NCBI GenBank assembly: GCA_003427395.1
Contig: BFEA01000539.1
Span: 91,371-126,375, forward strand
Reading direction: 5' to 3'
Source of the DNA: Chara braunii
Taxonomy: Eukaryota; Streptophyta; Charophyceae; Charales; Characeae
DNA: 35,005 bases
The position numbers were made by a program, and so were the translations under genes. How positions within the stretch are numbered: position 1 is the stretch's first letter; each line of letters opens with the position of its first letter. Below, one piece after another: positions 20,229 to 28,800 of this stretch. The notes under the pieces are model-generated. The model was given only the letters and a program-made list of their open reading frames with translations. It was not told the DNA's origin and ran no database searches.

Positions 20229-20618
20229 NNNNNNNNNNNNNNNNNNNNNNNNNNNNNNNNNNNNNNNNNNNNNNNNNNNNNNNNNNNNNNNNNNNNNNNN
20301 NNNNNNNNNNNNNNNNNNNNNNNNNNNNNNNNNNNNNNNNNNNNNNNNNNNNNNNNNNNNNNNNNNNNNNNNNNNNNNNNNNNNNNNNNNNNNNNNNNNN
20401 NNNNNNNNNNNNNNNNNNNNNNNNNNNNNNNNNNNNNNNNNNNNNNNNNNNNNNNNNNNNNNNNNNNNNNNNNNNNNNNNNNNNNNNNNNNNNNNNNNNN
20501 NNNNNNNNNNNNNNNNNNNNNNNNNNNNNNNNNNNNNNNNNNNNNNNNNNNNNNNNNNNNNNNNNNNNNNNNNNNNNNNNNNNNNNNNNNNNNNNNNNNN
20601 NNNNNNNNNNNNNNNNNN
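20229..20618. other. Assembly gap (390 N)
   Basis: A run of N between poly-A and an (AG)n microsatellite (20619-20666). Open frames drawn across it are meaningless. Confidence 1.
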
Positions 20619-20668
<50 letters not shown>

Positions 20669-21076
20669 GTTTCGTGGGCCTATTAGGGCATTGCCACACC
20701 ACTTGAGAAATGTGCAAAATGTACAATGAACTTTCGGCTAAAGCATGGTCAGATGCACCCGCCACAATTTTCTCTTTTTCACATTTGGAGAGTGGTGTGA
20801 CCATGAAAATGTACAGGTTGACGGCACGTGCGGCTCCCCACTAATAGATTGGAGCATTTTGTCAAAAAAAAAAAAAAAAAAAAAGAGTGGTGTGGTGATG
20901 CCCCTAGCCAACATCAGCTTCCGTGGAGACCGTGGGTTTTGCTACCCTACTCATTAAACCATTTGTCCCCCGCCACCCAAAAACCTGCCTTCGGTGAGTT
21001 AGGGCGAGGTTTTTTAAAAGGGCGGCGACTGAAATGGTCGCCGCGCCAATTCGGTGTATTTTCCATTTTTGCCACT
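20619..21076. repeat. (AG)n microsatellite and unassigned DNA
   Basis: (AG)n runs from the gap to about 20666. A poly-A follows at about 20863-20884. A GC-rich stem GCGGCGAC/GTCGCCGC with a 7-nt loop lies at 21022-21044. No gene is seen. Confidence 0.6.
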
Positions 21077-21326
21077 CTTTGAGGGCTTGTTCTTCATGTT
21101 TATTTTTAAAGCCCTGTCATGTTCGGGAGGATGCTGACGTGTGGCTTTCTTTTCCATTTCTTCTTCCTCTAGCTCTCTGCATGGGCTTTGCCTGTATGGG
21201 GCTTTCTAGTCAACACGTTGTGATTTGGTCTATGTATGATGATTTCTAGGTCCCTCTGGACCGACATCCTGTTGACGGAGTAACCAATGAATGATGACAT
21301 CCATGAATGAATGAGCAGCTGCTTGC
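21077..21326 (+). repeat. Left pseudo-LTR of the PLE
   Basis: Matches 26782-27047 in the same orientation with roughly 90 percent identity by eye, starting CTTTGAGGGCTTGTTCTTCA and ending GAGCAGCTGCTTGCC. The right copy has about 20 extra bases near 26847-26870. The left copy starts abruptly at 21077 and lacks the hammerhead that precedes the right copy, so it appears 5'-truncated. Confidence 0.9.
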
Positions 21327-21473
21327 CTTCATTCCAACGTTGGAACCGTCGTAGCGATAGTACTACGATAGTGTGACACGTGTTTTGTTACTACTGAATG
21401 GTTGCTTTGTCGAGTTAACAAACGTTCTCTTCTTATCGTTTTTTTTTTTTTTTTTTTTCATGATATAGGAGAG

Positions 21474-22987
21474 ATGACAGGTGTGCGACAGAATGTGGGT
21501 TGCTTTCATTGCGGAGCTATGAATCATTGGGTACGTGACTACCTGCAATGCATGGGTGGGTACAGACTACCGGCGACGAGAGCTAATGCTGTTCCAACTG
21601 GGACTGCTATGCTGGCTTTACCCGCTCCGAATGAGGCTTCAGTTTCTGCGGCTCCGGCCTCAACGATACTCACCAGATTACTAGCACGTCGAATGCGGGA
21701 TATCAGCAGCAGGCTAGACCTAGATGGTGGAAGGCTAATCAAGACCGTCTTGATAAGTGTTGGGGAAAGTACCTGGAGGACAAGCGAAATGCGGAAGAGG
21801 AAAGGGCAAAGAAGTTAAAAGAGGAGGAAGACCGCAAGTTGGAATGGAAACGAGAGAGGGAGCAATTCGAACTGGAGATGAGCACACGGCTTGATAAGAG
21901 ATTGGAGCTGTTAGGGCTCACAACGAAGACTGCTACGACTGACAAGGGTTGCAACAACGAGGGGGATACGGAGGTGGCACGTCTTAGAATGGAAAATGAG
22001 ATGCTTAGGAAGAGATTGGAAAAGGACAGTTGTTTACAGGGGGATGATAAGGTCGCGTGTTTACAACGCGAACTTGCGGAACTGCGGAGGCAGATAATGG
22101 CTAAGCAAACTGATAGTGATGAGATTTATGCACTGAAACAAGAGATTGAGGAGTTGAGGGGTACTGCATATGTGAAAACCAACTTCGAAACTGAAATCGT
22201 CGGGCTTCGAAGAGAGATAAGCATGCTGCGAGACCAGAGTATGCAAGCGGAGGAAGAAGCGATAACATGGAAGAACGAGGCACTACGACTAGGGAATAAG
22301 CGTGGGCATATTGCTGTCTCTACTCCTGAATGCTCAGGTCGGGGTGCTCTTAAACCACACTGGACTCATAACATTAGGCTGGCGGACAAGTGGAGGGAAG
22401 AACTTCGTAAGCTTCAAGGGAATCAGCAGGTGTTAGCATTTGAGGTGGCGATGCTGAAGGAAATACGGGCTGAGGCGGAGAAGAAGCGAATGAAAGTTGA
22501 GATGCAGGTTAAGAGCTTGCAAGAAAAGCTGAGTAAACTCACGGCTCCAGACGATGAGAAAGAACCAACGATGGGGGGGACTAATTTGAAAGAGCGCTTG
22601 AAGGCGGTGGCGATAAGATCAACTAGGAAAGGTAAGAAAGCTACTCCGGGAAGGGTTGGGCAAAAGACTGAAGATAGTCGCGACAAAGGTTTGAAAGTCA
22701 ATGATCGTTACACCTTTATAGAGAATGAGAAAAAGAAGTTGCGTGGGTTGAAGAAATTGGGACTGAAGCCCTATTGCAAGGAAACAAGTATTAAACTCGA
22801 ACAAGTGCATGAGACAATCAATGAGCTGGCAGAATACCGAGCCAATAAGGCGTTCGAAAAGGGGATTGAGAAAGGCAAGCGATCGGGAGCGGAAGGGGAG
22901 TGCTCTGTGCACGACATCGATGATGACGAGACACAGACCAGCGCCGACGGTCGAAAAGATGCTGACGAGAGGAGTGTGGAGCTCTAG
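21474..22987 (+). pseudogene. PLE ORF1: zinc knuckle plus long coiled coil, frameshifted
   Basis: The likely start is the ATG at 21474, just after a poly-T tract and a TATAG that could be a splice acceptor. Residues 8-24 hold a CCHC-type knuckle, CFHCGAMNHWVRDY, whose fourth ligand is Tyr instead of Cys. A Pro/Ala/Thr-rich linker follows. Between about 21650 and 21690 the frame shifts once. From there an open frame to 22987 encodes some 430 residues that are mostly charged coiled coil (for example RLEMENEMLRKRLEK and AELRRQIM-like heptads), ending in an acidic tail. In relatives such proteins probably bind nucleic acid and multimerise, acting as Gag-like chaperones. That role is inferred. The part from 21839 is intact. 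Confidence 0.8.
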
Positions 22988-23160
22988 GGGGACATCCCGA
23001 GCGTGACTTATCTTTGGTCGTTGACCAATGATTGTCGGGAAAAACGGTGTGGAGGTTTCTCTTTTTTCCATTCTTCTCATCGCGCGCCTGACAGTTTCTC
23101 TTCTTTTTCGGCTGTCGATGAACCCTTCTTCTCTGTTTCCTCTGTGTCCACGAATTTCTA
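22988..23160. other. Spacer between PLE ORF1 and endonuclease region
   Basis: Pyrimidine-rich DNA with no domain. The second ORF may start here, but no convincing start codon can be chosen because the frame is broken. Confidence 0.4.
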
Positions 23161-23512
23161 CTAGAGAGATAGAGAGTTCAACGCCTTTTTTCGTTTAATT
23201 GTGGTAAATTTAATAGTGAGTGGGAAAGTCTCTTGGGCTGAGAGACTTAAGGGGTATCTTCTTGAACGCTCGGTGGAGGGCTTCGACTTCGAGTTATGTG
23301 AGGGGCCTCTGGTATATAAACTTGTTTCGCCTTGGACGCACCATATGTATGTTGGGTCAACGACACAATCGTTACCCGTGAGATGGAATGAGCATGTTGG
23401 TCGAACTCTCAACCCGCAGGTGGTGAATGGGGGGGACAGGAGCGCAGAGGTTAGGCAGCGAAGTAGTATCATTGAGTTAACTCAGTTAATAGATACGGGC
23501 GCCTTGCTGTAA
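23161..23512 (+). pseudogene. PLE GIY-YIG endonuclease, N-terminal part
   Basis: The frame ending at 23512 contains GPLVYKLVSPWTHHMYVGST followed by VRWNEHVG. This is the GIY-YIG core: VYK at the GIY position, YVGS at the YIG position, then the conserved Arg and a downstream His. Upstream is a linker, RLKGYLLERSVEGFDFEL. The domain stops at 23512, short of its usual length of about 90-100 residues. Its missing end, with the metal-binding Glu region, is recognisable about 1.1 kb further on (24620-24720), after a block of mitochondrial DNA. In PLEs this enzyme nicks the target for primed reverse transcription. Confidence 0.8.
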
Positions 23513-23539
23513 AAATAGTAGAGCAAAAATTTCAATTTG

Positions 23540-23758
23540 GGTTTTTTTGGTACCATATTTTGATCTGCCTCGACGTCGATTAGGAATTCCTTGTAAGTCT
23601 TTCACTCCTCGAATACAATGGTATTTTACACCAGGCAAATCTTTGACTCTACCTCCTCGAACCATAACAATAGAGTGCTCTTGTAAATTATGACCTTTTC
23701 CCGGAATGTATGCAATAACCTCATTTCGATTGGTTAATCTCACTTTAGCTATTTTGCG
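23540..23758 (-). pseudogene. rps12: Mitochondrial rps12 3' fragment
   Basis: On the minus strand the frame reads [19 protein letters not shown], then [29 protein letters not shown] and [10 protein letters not shown]. This is the C-terminal two thirds of ribosomal protein S12, in the form typical of land-plant and charophyte mitochondria rather than plastids. The first 45 or so residues are missing upstream of 23758. The usual KKP end is lost because a seven-A run after SKYGT shifts the frame by one base. The protein would be part of the decoding centre of the mitoribosome. Here it is a transferred fragment inside a retroelement. Confidence 0.92.
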
Positions 23759-24384
23759 TCCCGGTCTGAAGCCACGTGAATAAGTGGAAAAGCGGGGTTC
23801 ATAAATGCGGTGAAATAAGCTCGGGTCAATTCAACCACTAGTTTCCTAATGGCATCGGACTATATCTTCAACCAGAGAGATAGAATGGTTGCTGGGCATA
23901 TAGCCTCTGAGGATCCTACTCGTTGTAATCAACGATTCCAAATATTCAACGTCATGACAATTGAATTACAACTTTGGTTTCCTGCTGATTGCCCCGAATC
24001 TTGGATTGTTCCTCAGTGTGAGAATTCGGAGGACCAAGATTCATAGGGGTTCCCAGCAAATAGCCCAGTGGTAAGAGACAACTTTACTACGAGTGGTTCC
24101 GACACGCACATAACAGACGCCGTATCATGTGGTATTTTTCCACTATTTTACGTCACTCTCTGGCCAGCAAAAGGTCGTTCTCCCGTATTTCCGGACATAT
24201 ATAAATAACTCCTTTATTTATTAAAATTCAATTTTATCAGTTCTTATCACTAAACTAAATTGCTTGATATTCGAAATTTTTCCACTAATCTTGTATTTGT
24301 TTGTAGTAGATATTTCGAAATTATCAAGCAGTTTCTTTTTATTTTATTATTGCGTATGCAATTCTTAAAATTCCAATAACCTAG

Positions 24385-24552
24385 ATGAAATGGGTAAAAC
24401 ACACAAAAATTGGAACCAAATGTCTGGAGGAGTTAAAAAAGCTGCTAAACAAAGAAATTAAGATATCACATATTGATTCCGGATTCTTCTTCCTAGGTAC
24501 CCAAATATCGCACGGCCGCCCGACTAAACATGCCAATAGTGACAAAAAGTAA
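24385..24552 (+). pseudogene. Group II intron maturase (RT) C-terminal fragment
   Basis: A 56-codon frame reads ELKKLLNKEIKISHIDSGFFFLGTQI and then a stop. It matches the last part of group II intron-encoded reverse transcriptases, where a [K/L]TxIxHIxxGFxFLGF pattern (RT block 7) leads into the thumb. It lies about 0.6 kb from rps12 in opposite orientation, consistent with streptophyte mitochondrial DNA. Which host intron it came from cannot be told. Confidence 0.65.
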
Positions 24553-24619
24553 ACGTAACCATAAGATATATAGTTGGTTACGACGTTGTAGGGTTGGACA
24601 ATACGTTGCTATTCCATTA

Positions 24620-24760
24620 TTCTAGTGTGAAGAGAGGGATGTGTTGCAATTGGAGAAGTGTACGATTCAATGGTTGTGTCCGCACCTAAACAATAAGAAG
24701 AAAACGCGTAGAGGGAGGCAGAGGAGACAGGGGAAGAATGAGTGGAGGAGGAGGACTAAT
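24620..24760 (+). pseudogene. PLE GIY-YIG endonuclease, C-terminal part
   Basis: The frame at about 24640-24760 reads LEKCTIQWLCPHLNNKKKTRRGRQRR. The pattern E-x-x-x-I-x-x-L-x-P-x-LN is the usual last motif of GIY-YIG domains, with the catalytic Glu, followed by a very basic linker. Its place after the mitochondrial block shows that the endonuclease was one domain before the insertion. Confidence 0.65.
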
Positions 24761-25022
24761 CGAGTTAGAAGTGTAAGCAGAATGAGTGGCAGCTAACGCA
24801 TTTGGTTTTTCGTTCGACTGTTCGTGTGAATTCGCCTCGTTTGTCGGCTATTCTTGAAAAATGCTTGGCTGAATCGGTAGGAATTGTATGTAGTGGGGGG
24901 GATAAATTGGCGGAGGACTGAAAGCTTTTGAAACGAAAATTCGGGTCATCTGTAGTCCACTCCGATGGATTTATAGGACTATTGAAGAAAGGGAGAGGTA
25001 TGTCAAGGCTGGGAGTTGTTAT

Positions 25023-26334
25023 TTGATATTAACTATTGTCCCTTTCCGAGCGCTTGCACTGAAACCTTATCTCGCTGGTTTGTTGTCTAACCCATCTTCT
25101 CGAAAGGAGCTTTCTAAGTGGGATTTCTCGATCTTGGTTAGGGCTTTCTCGACTATCAGAAGTTTCTCCGATAAACGAAGTCGGTATCAGCTCCGTCTTA
25201 TTGTCTCTGGGGCAATTAGGAGATGTTTCAATTTGAACATTCGAGAGCGGGTGGTGGTACGAGTGACTTATGACGAGGTCCTGAGTAAGCCAGGGATAAG
25301 ATCGTTGTGTGCAAAATGGGTTATGTAGGCGGAGGTTGAGGATGAATGGAAGAGAATGGTTGTGCGAAGAATGAGAGTTGTATGGTTAAAAAATAAGACT
25401 GTTGGAGATGTCTTGTTTAACTTCAGAGCATTTGCTTCAAAAGAGGAGGTCTGTTGCACTTGCTGTCCCTCCTCATGGGTCTATCATGAATGTTGTCGAC
25501 TGGTTGATCAATTTTTGGCAAATACAAGGGATTGAGGGAGTTTTGATTAAGAAACGACGAAAAGGGGCTAAGTTGTTGTGTGGGAAGAGGCAGGAGGGAT
25601 GGCAGTTGGTTGACTTTGAGGCGGTTCGTTTTTTTTTTTAAGTTTGACTTCGAACACACATATATATCTGCATGTGGAAGGAGGCTGCAGCAGAGGGTAG
25701 GGATCCCTATGGGGAAACCGTCTAGTCCTACGGTCGCTTGTTTGCTGTGTGTTTTTTCAGAATTTTCTTTTCTATCCTCTTTGGGTAGTGATCATTATCT
25801 GGTGCACGGGGTGCGTCTGATTGTCGACGTTTCCCTTTTCGTGAGGTACCGATGTGGCGACGAGGAGTCACTGAGAAAGGCTAAGGAGATCATGAGGTGT
25901 TTTGAGGATTGTCATGATCGCAACATAACCTTGAAATGCACAGACAAATCGAGAAGCTGGGACTTCTTGGAATGCGTGGTCCGTGTTTATGATTGGCCGG
26001 TGGGTGTCAGATGTGCGGCGGTGCATAAGAACCAGAGAGTGGTTATGAAGAACGGGGTGTGTTTTCAGAACCTACAGGATGATTGCTCCTATGTCAGTAA
26101 AAGACAGAAGATGGCGGTGGTGGGATCCTTTCTGCATAGGGCAAAACGTTCCACCTCTATGCCAGCCGCAAAATTTGCGTTTTGTTTGCACTGAAAGTGG
26201 AATTGAGACTGAGGGGATTCGGGGATGAAATTTTTGACAGCGTCCTTGTAAATTTCTCCTCTAAGTTTGGTGGAATTTGGGATGATTGGGTTCGTTTTTT
26301 GACAAAGTGGGACAAATTTCTCCCGAGTGGACAT
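25023..26334 (+). pseudogene. PLE reverse transcriptase, frameshifted
   Basis: Three open pieces in different frames follow each other. 25023-25328 is an RT N-terminal linker region. At about 25395-25480 comes LKNKTVGDVLF with a Cys-rich CCTCC cluster. 25580-26194 holds RT motifs, including GRRLQQRVGIPMGKPSSPTVA (motif B, Penelope/telomerase style) and VRYRCGDEE where the catalytic FRYVDD-type motif is expected, so the aspartate pair is damaged. Then come LKCTD and WDFLECVV. After a final one-base shift near 26191 the C-terminus continues (LRLRGFGDEIFDSVL) to a stop near 26346. It would have copied RNA at the nicked target. This copy is dead. Confidence 0.82.
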
Positions 26335-26350
26335 GGTTCTTGGGGCTAAA

Positions 26351-26470
26351 GGCCCTATGCAGGCCCTGTGCAGGCCCTGTGCAGGTTGGGGGCACCCTTC
26401 TATGGAGTAGGTAGGGGGTACCCTTCTATGGAGTAGGTAGGGGGTACCCTTCCTTGGAGTAGTAGGCGCT
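26351..26470. repeat. Short tandem repeats (11 bp x3 and 26 bp x3)
   Basis: GGCCCTRTGCA occurs three times (26351-26383). A 26-bp unit containing GGTACCCTTCTATGGAGTAG then occurs three times (about 26388-26465). They lie after the RT stop, in the 3' untranslated part of the PLE. Confidence 0.9.
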
Positions 26471-26667
26471 ACTAGGCGGGTAGCCTAGAATTTTCCGGTG
26501 CAGGGGCTCCTGCTGAGGCCATTGGCTTGGCCGTGCTATCGAGTCCTGGCAAGGACTTGGTTTCAATTTCTGGCTTTTTCCTTTGCGGTCTGTCTCGTGG
26601 TCCTTCTTCGGTCTGCGTCTTTTTATATTCAGCTAGCGATATGTCAGAAGTCACTCATCGTGACGTA

Positions 26668-26716
26668 GACCCCTGAGGAGTTCCGGTAACGGCGACTGGA
26701 CGAAACATGTTGGGTC
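26668..26716 (+). ncRNA. Type I hammerhead ribozyme of the PLE
   Basis: All core nucleotides are present and ordered. Stem I 5' strand GACCC (26668-26672); CTGAGGA (26673-26679, the CUGANGA core); stem II from G26680 to C26701, closed by GTTCC/GGAC; GAAA (26702-26705); a minimal stem III, AC-AT-GT; cleavage nucleotide T26711; stem I 3' strand GGGTC (26712-26716), fully complementary to GACCC. Predicted cleavage is after 26711, 70 nt upstream of the right pseudo-LTR repeat. A GTCAC/GTGAC hairpin just upstream (26650-26664) may contribute to the loop I-loop II contact. Hammerheads with very short stem III are known in PLEs. Confidence 0.85.
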
Positions 26717-26781
26717 ATCTGCCTCGCAACTTGGTCTCGGTTATTGACGATAGGAGCACGACGCTCACCTACGGTTCCAAG

Positions 26782-27047
26782 CTTTGAGGGCTTGTTCTTC
26801 ATGTTTATTTTTAAAGCCCTGTCACGTTCGGGAGGATGTTAACGTGTCGCAGTGTGTTCTTTTCTCTTTCTTTTCCATTTCTTCTTCCTCTAGCTCTCTG
26901 CATGGGCTCTGTCTATATGGGGTTTTTTAGTCAACACGATGTGATTTGGTCTATGTATGATGATTTCTAGGTCCCTCTGGACTGACGTTTTGTTGACGGA
27001 GTAACCAATGAATGATGACATCCATGAATGATTGAGCAGTTGCTTGT
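26782..27047 (+). repeat. Right pseudo-LTR of the PLE
   Basis: Direct repeat of 21077-21326. Together with the hammerhead and the 70 nt between them it probably represents the full pseudo-LTR (about 26712-27047). It ends at TGCTTGTCC, six bases before the duplicated flank of the adjacent MITE. Confidence 0.9.
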
Positions 27048-27060
27048 CCAACGGAAAAAG

Positions 27061-27175
27061 CTGCGTAGCACGACGAACGTGTTTGCGCCCCTTCACGTTC
27101 GCACGAACGCGTTCTCGTGTTCGCGCAAACAGCTCGCAACCATGTTCGGGCGAACAAATTTGTTTTTCGCAAAAA

Positions 27176-27214
<39 letters not shown>

Positions 27215-27433
27215 ATATAAGTTTTCGGTTTTTGATTTTTAACTCATGATTGGCTACGAATTTGAACATGCTCCAAGGCAAAAGTTTTATGTATTGTTAT
27301 TTTACATTACATATATTGTTTTCAGATTTTTCTGAGAACGTTGTGTTTTTTTTTTTTTTTTAATGTTCGTGTTTGGAGGATCTTGGGCGCTTGTTCGCGT
27401 TCACCTCCGAACGCAAACACGGTGCTACGTAGT
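27061..27433. mobile_element. 373-bp MITE with 7-bp target-site duplication
   Basis: The left end CTGCGTAGCAC, with GTGTTTGCG a little inside, mirrors the right end, whose reverse complement reads ACTACGTAGCACCGTGTTTG. The flanks GAAAAAG (27054-27060) and GAAAAAG (27434-27440) are identical; a degenerate eighth base would suit an hAT-type 8-bp duplication. The inside carries many GTTCG/CGAAC motifs and an (AAAT)n microsatellite at about 27171-27215, and has no transposase. Confidence 0.78.
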
Positions 27434-27440
27434 GAAAAAG

Positions 27441-27808
27441 TATCCTAACTTCAGTGTTATTTTCATGATCAAAAGAATGTGTTAAAAATCATGAAAATTG
27501 GAGGGCCTATATATTAGGTCGTGATCTTTCCAGGAAAAATATTTTTTAAAAATTAAAAATCATTTCGACTGTCAAATAACCACTGCGCGGATTCGGCACT
27601 CTTTCCATTTTTTGATGCTATGCCATGTGCCGGCCAACAGAAAAGTCCTGCATGTTCCGTGATTTTTTGAGCTCATAAGAATAGAAGAAAAAATATAAAA
27701 AATTCAAAGTCCATAGATTTCGTTGTGATATTTTTAGGAAAAATATTTTAAAAAAAACTCAAAATCGTTTTGGAGGTAAAATGCATCACGATGGCGATTC
27801 GACACATT
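27441..27808. other. AT-rich DNA with an internal diverged duplication
   Basis: No gene. Two related stretches, about 27470-27580 and 27655-27790, share elements such as AGGAAAAATATTTTWAAAA and AAAATCRTTT. They suggest an old tandem duplication of about 190 bp. Confidence 0.5.
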
Positions 27809-28015
27809 TTCCTTTTTTTTTTTTTTTTTTGTAAACAGAACCTCTTGGTTCTGGCTCCTACCATTCTGGGGAGTGACAGTCCGGTTCCTATTCCCCTAGC
27901 AATTTCTGCCATTCGACCGGTTTTCCACTCTGCAAGGTTAGGGTTTGAACTCAGACACATCCTGATGTACCAGCTGCCTGACACGGGATAAAACAAAAAC
28001 GGTCCCCAAAATCAC
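27809..28015 (-). mobile_element. SINE-like unit, minus strand
   Basis: Read on the minus strand: an A box-like TGGTACATCAGG (27961-27972, 10 of 12), a B box-like AGTTCAAACCC (27941-27951, 10 of 11), a body of about 100 bp, and a terminal poly-A (plus-strand poly-T 27809-27831). This is SINE order. The boxes are closer together than in a tRNA, so the assignment is tentative. Confidence 0.42.
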
Positions 28016-28190
28016 ACAGGGACCCAATCTGCCTCAACAGTTATCTCATCAGGCAGATGGGTTTCCCAAATCTGTGCATGGGTTCAAACCCCAGCTACAA
28101 TTGTCAGCAACGAACTTCAAAATATTAATATACATGTGTGGGTGGGTGTCCACCGTGGCGGGTCTCCTTTTTCTTTCTCTTCTCAATAAG
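28016..28190 (+). mobile_element. SINE-like unit, plus strand, head-to-head with previous
   Basis: TATCTCATCAGG (28042-28053) matches the A box at 10 of 12 positions, and GGTTCAAACCC (28081-28091) matches the B box fully. The head resembles that of the minus-strand unit (shared CATCAGG and GTTCAAACCC), and the two face away from each other around 28010. The 3' end is uncertain because A-rich repeats follow. Confidence 0.38.
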
Positions 28191-28800
28191 TGAGACGACA
28201 CGTAAAAATAAGAAAAAAAAAACGACAAAAAAAAAATAAAATACAGCCACGACGAGAACAAAAAAGAAACACAAAACAACACGCAAAAAAACAGAAAAAC
28301 GAGAAATGAAAAAAAAACAAAAACGAAAGAAAAAGAAAGAAACTGCGACGAAACACAAAACGCTACAAATGAAAACAAAAGAAAAAGAAAGAAACCGCGA
28401 CGAAACGCAAAACGCCAAAAGTGAAGAAAGAAACTGCGACGCGATGAGAACAAAAACGAAACACAAAACGACACGCAAAACAAAAACAAAAACAAACAAG
28501 AAATGGAAAAAAAAAAAAAAAANGGAAAAAAAAAAAAAAAAGGAAAGAAAAAGAAAGAAACCGCAACGAAACGCAAAACACCAAAAATGAAAACAAAAGA
28601 AAAAAAAAGAAACCGCGACAAAACGCAAAACTCCAAAAATGTAAAAAGAAACCGCGACGAAACACAAAACGCCAGAAATGAAAACAAAAGAAAAAGAAAG
28701 AAACCACGCCAAAAATGAAAACAAAAAAGAAATGTGAAACGACACGCAAAAACAAAACAAAACAAAAAAAATAAAAATGAAAAATGAAAACGAGAGAAAA
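28187..28800. repeat. A-rich minisatellite, unit about 51 bp
   Basis: Degenerate copies of a unit containing GAAAGAAACCGCGACGAAAC, GCAAAACGCC and AAAATGAAAACAAAAG follow one another, clearest at about 28340-28440 and 28550-28715. The plus strand is nearly free of T. The single N at 28523 lies in a poly-A within it. Long minus-strand Phe-rich open frames come only from this composition. Confidence 0.85.

Larger units (their letters stand above)
23540..24552. other. Mitochondrial DNA insertion (NUMT) inside the PLE
   Basis: The block begins with rps12 sequence on the minus strand and ends with a group II intron maturase remnant on the plus strand. It splits the PLE GIY-YIG domain, whose pieces end at 23512 and resume by about 24620. 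The DNA between the two genes (23760-24384) is unassigned and AT-rich, and contains an imperfect inverted repeat at 24262-24279/24312-24329. Exact ends lie within about 30-70 bp of those given. Confidence 0.78.
21077..27047 (+). mobile_element. Penelope-like retroelement, endonuclease-first architecture
   Basis: Direct repeats of about 250 bp (21077-21326 and 26782-27047) flank, in order, a zinc-knuckle/coiled-coil ORF, a GIY-YIG endonuclease, a reverse transcriptase with Penelope/telomerase-like motifs, short tandem repeats and a hammerhead ribozyme. PLEs are known for pseudo-LTRs, GIY-YIG endonucleases and hammerheads. GIY-YIG upstream of RT marks the permuted clade known from green algae (Chlamys) and animals (Naiad). 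This copy is inactive: frameshifts in ORF1 and RT, and a 1-kb mitochondrial insertion in the endonuclease. That it belongs to the Chlamys group is an inference from domain order and host lineage. Confidence 0.82.

Noticed and set aside
20181..20804. Open frames spanning the N gap
   Set aside because: They consist of poly-A, N and (AG)n. No real sequence supports a protein.
24055..24110. tRNA/SINE head at TAGCCCAGTGG (about 24065-24075)
   Set aside because: The A box fits, but the downstream GGTTCCGACAC is a poor B box and no cloverleaf or poly-A tail follows. Chance or organellar sequence is equally likely.
28036..28052. CTGATGAGA on the minus strand as a second hammerhead core
   Set aside because: No GAAA segment or complementary stem I lies at a workable distance. 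The sequence is part of the SINE-like A box region.
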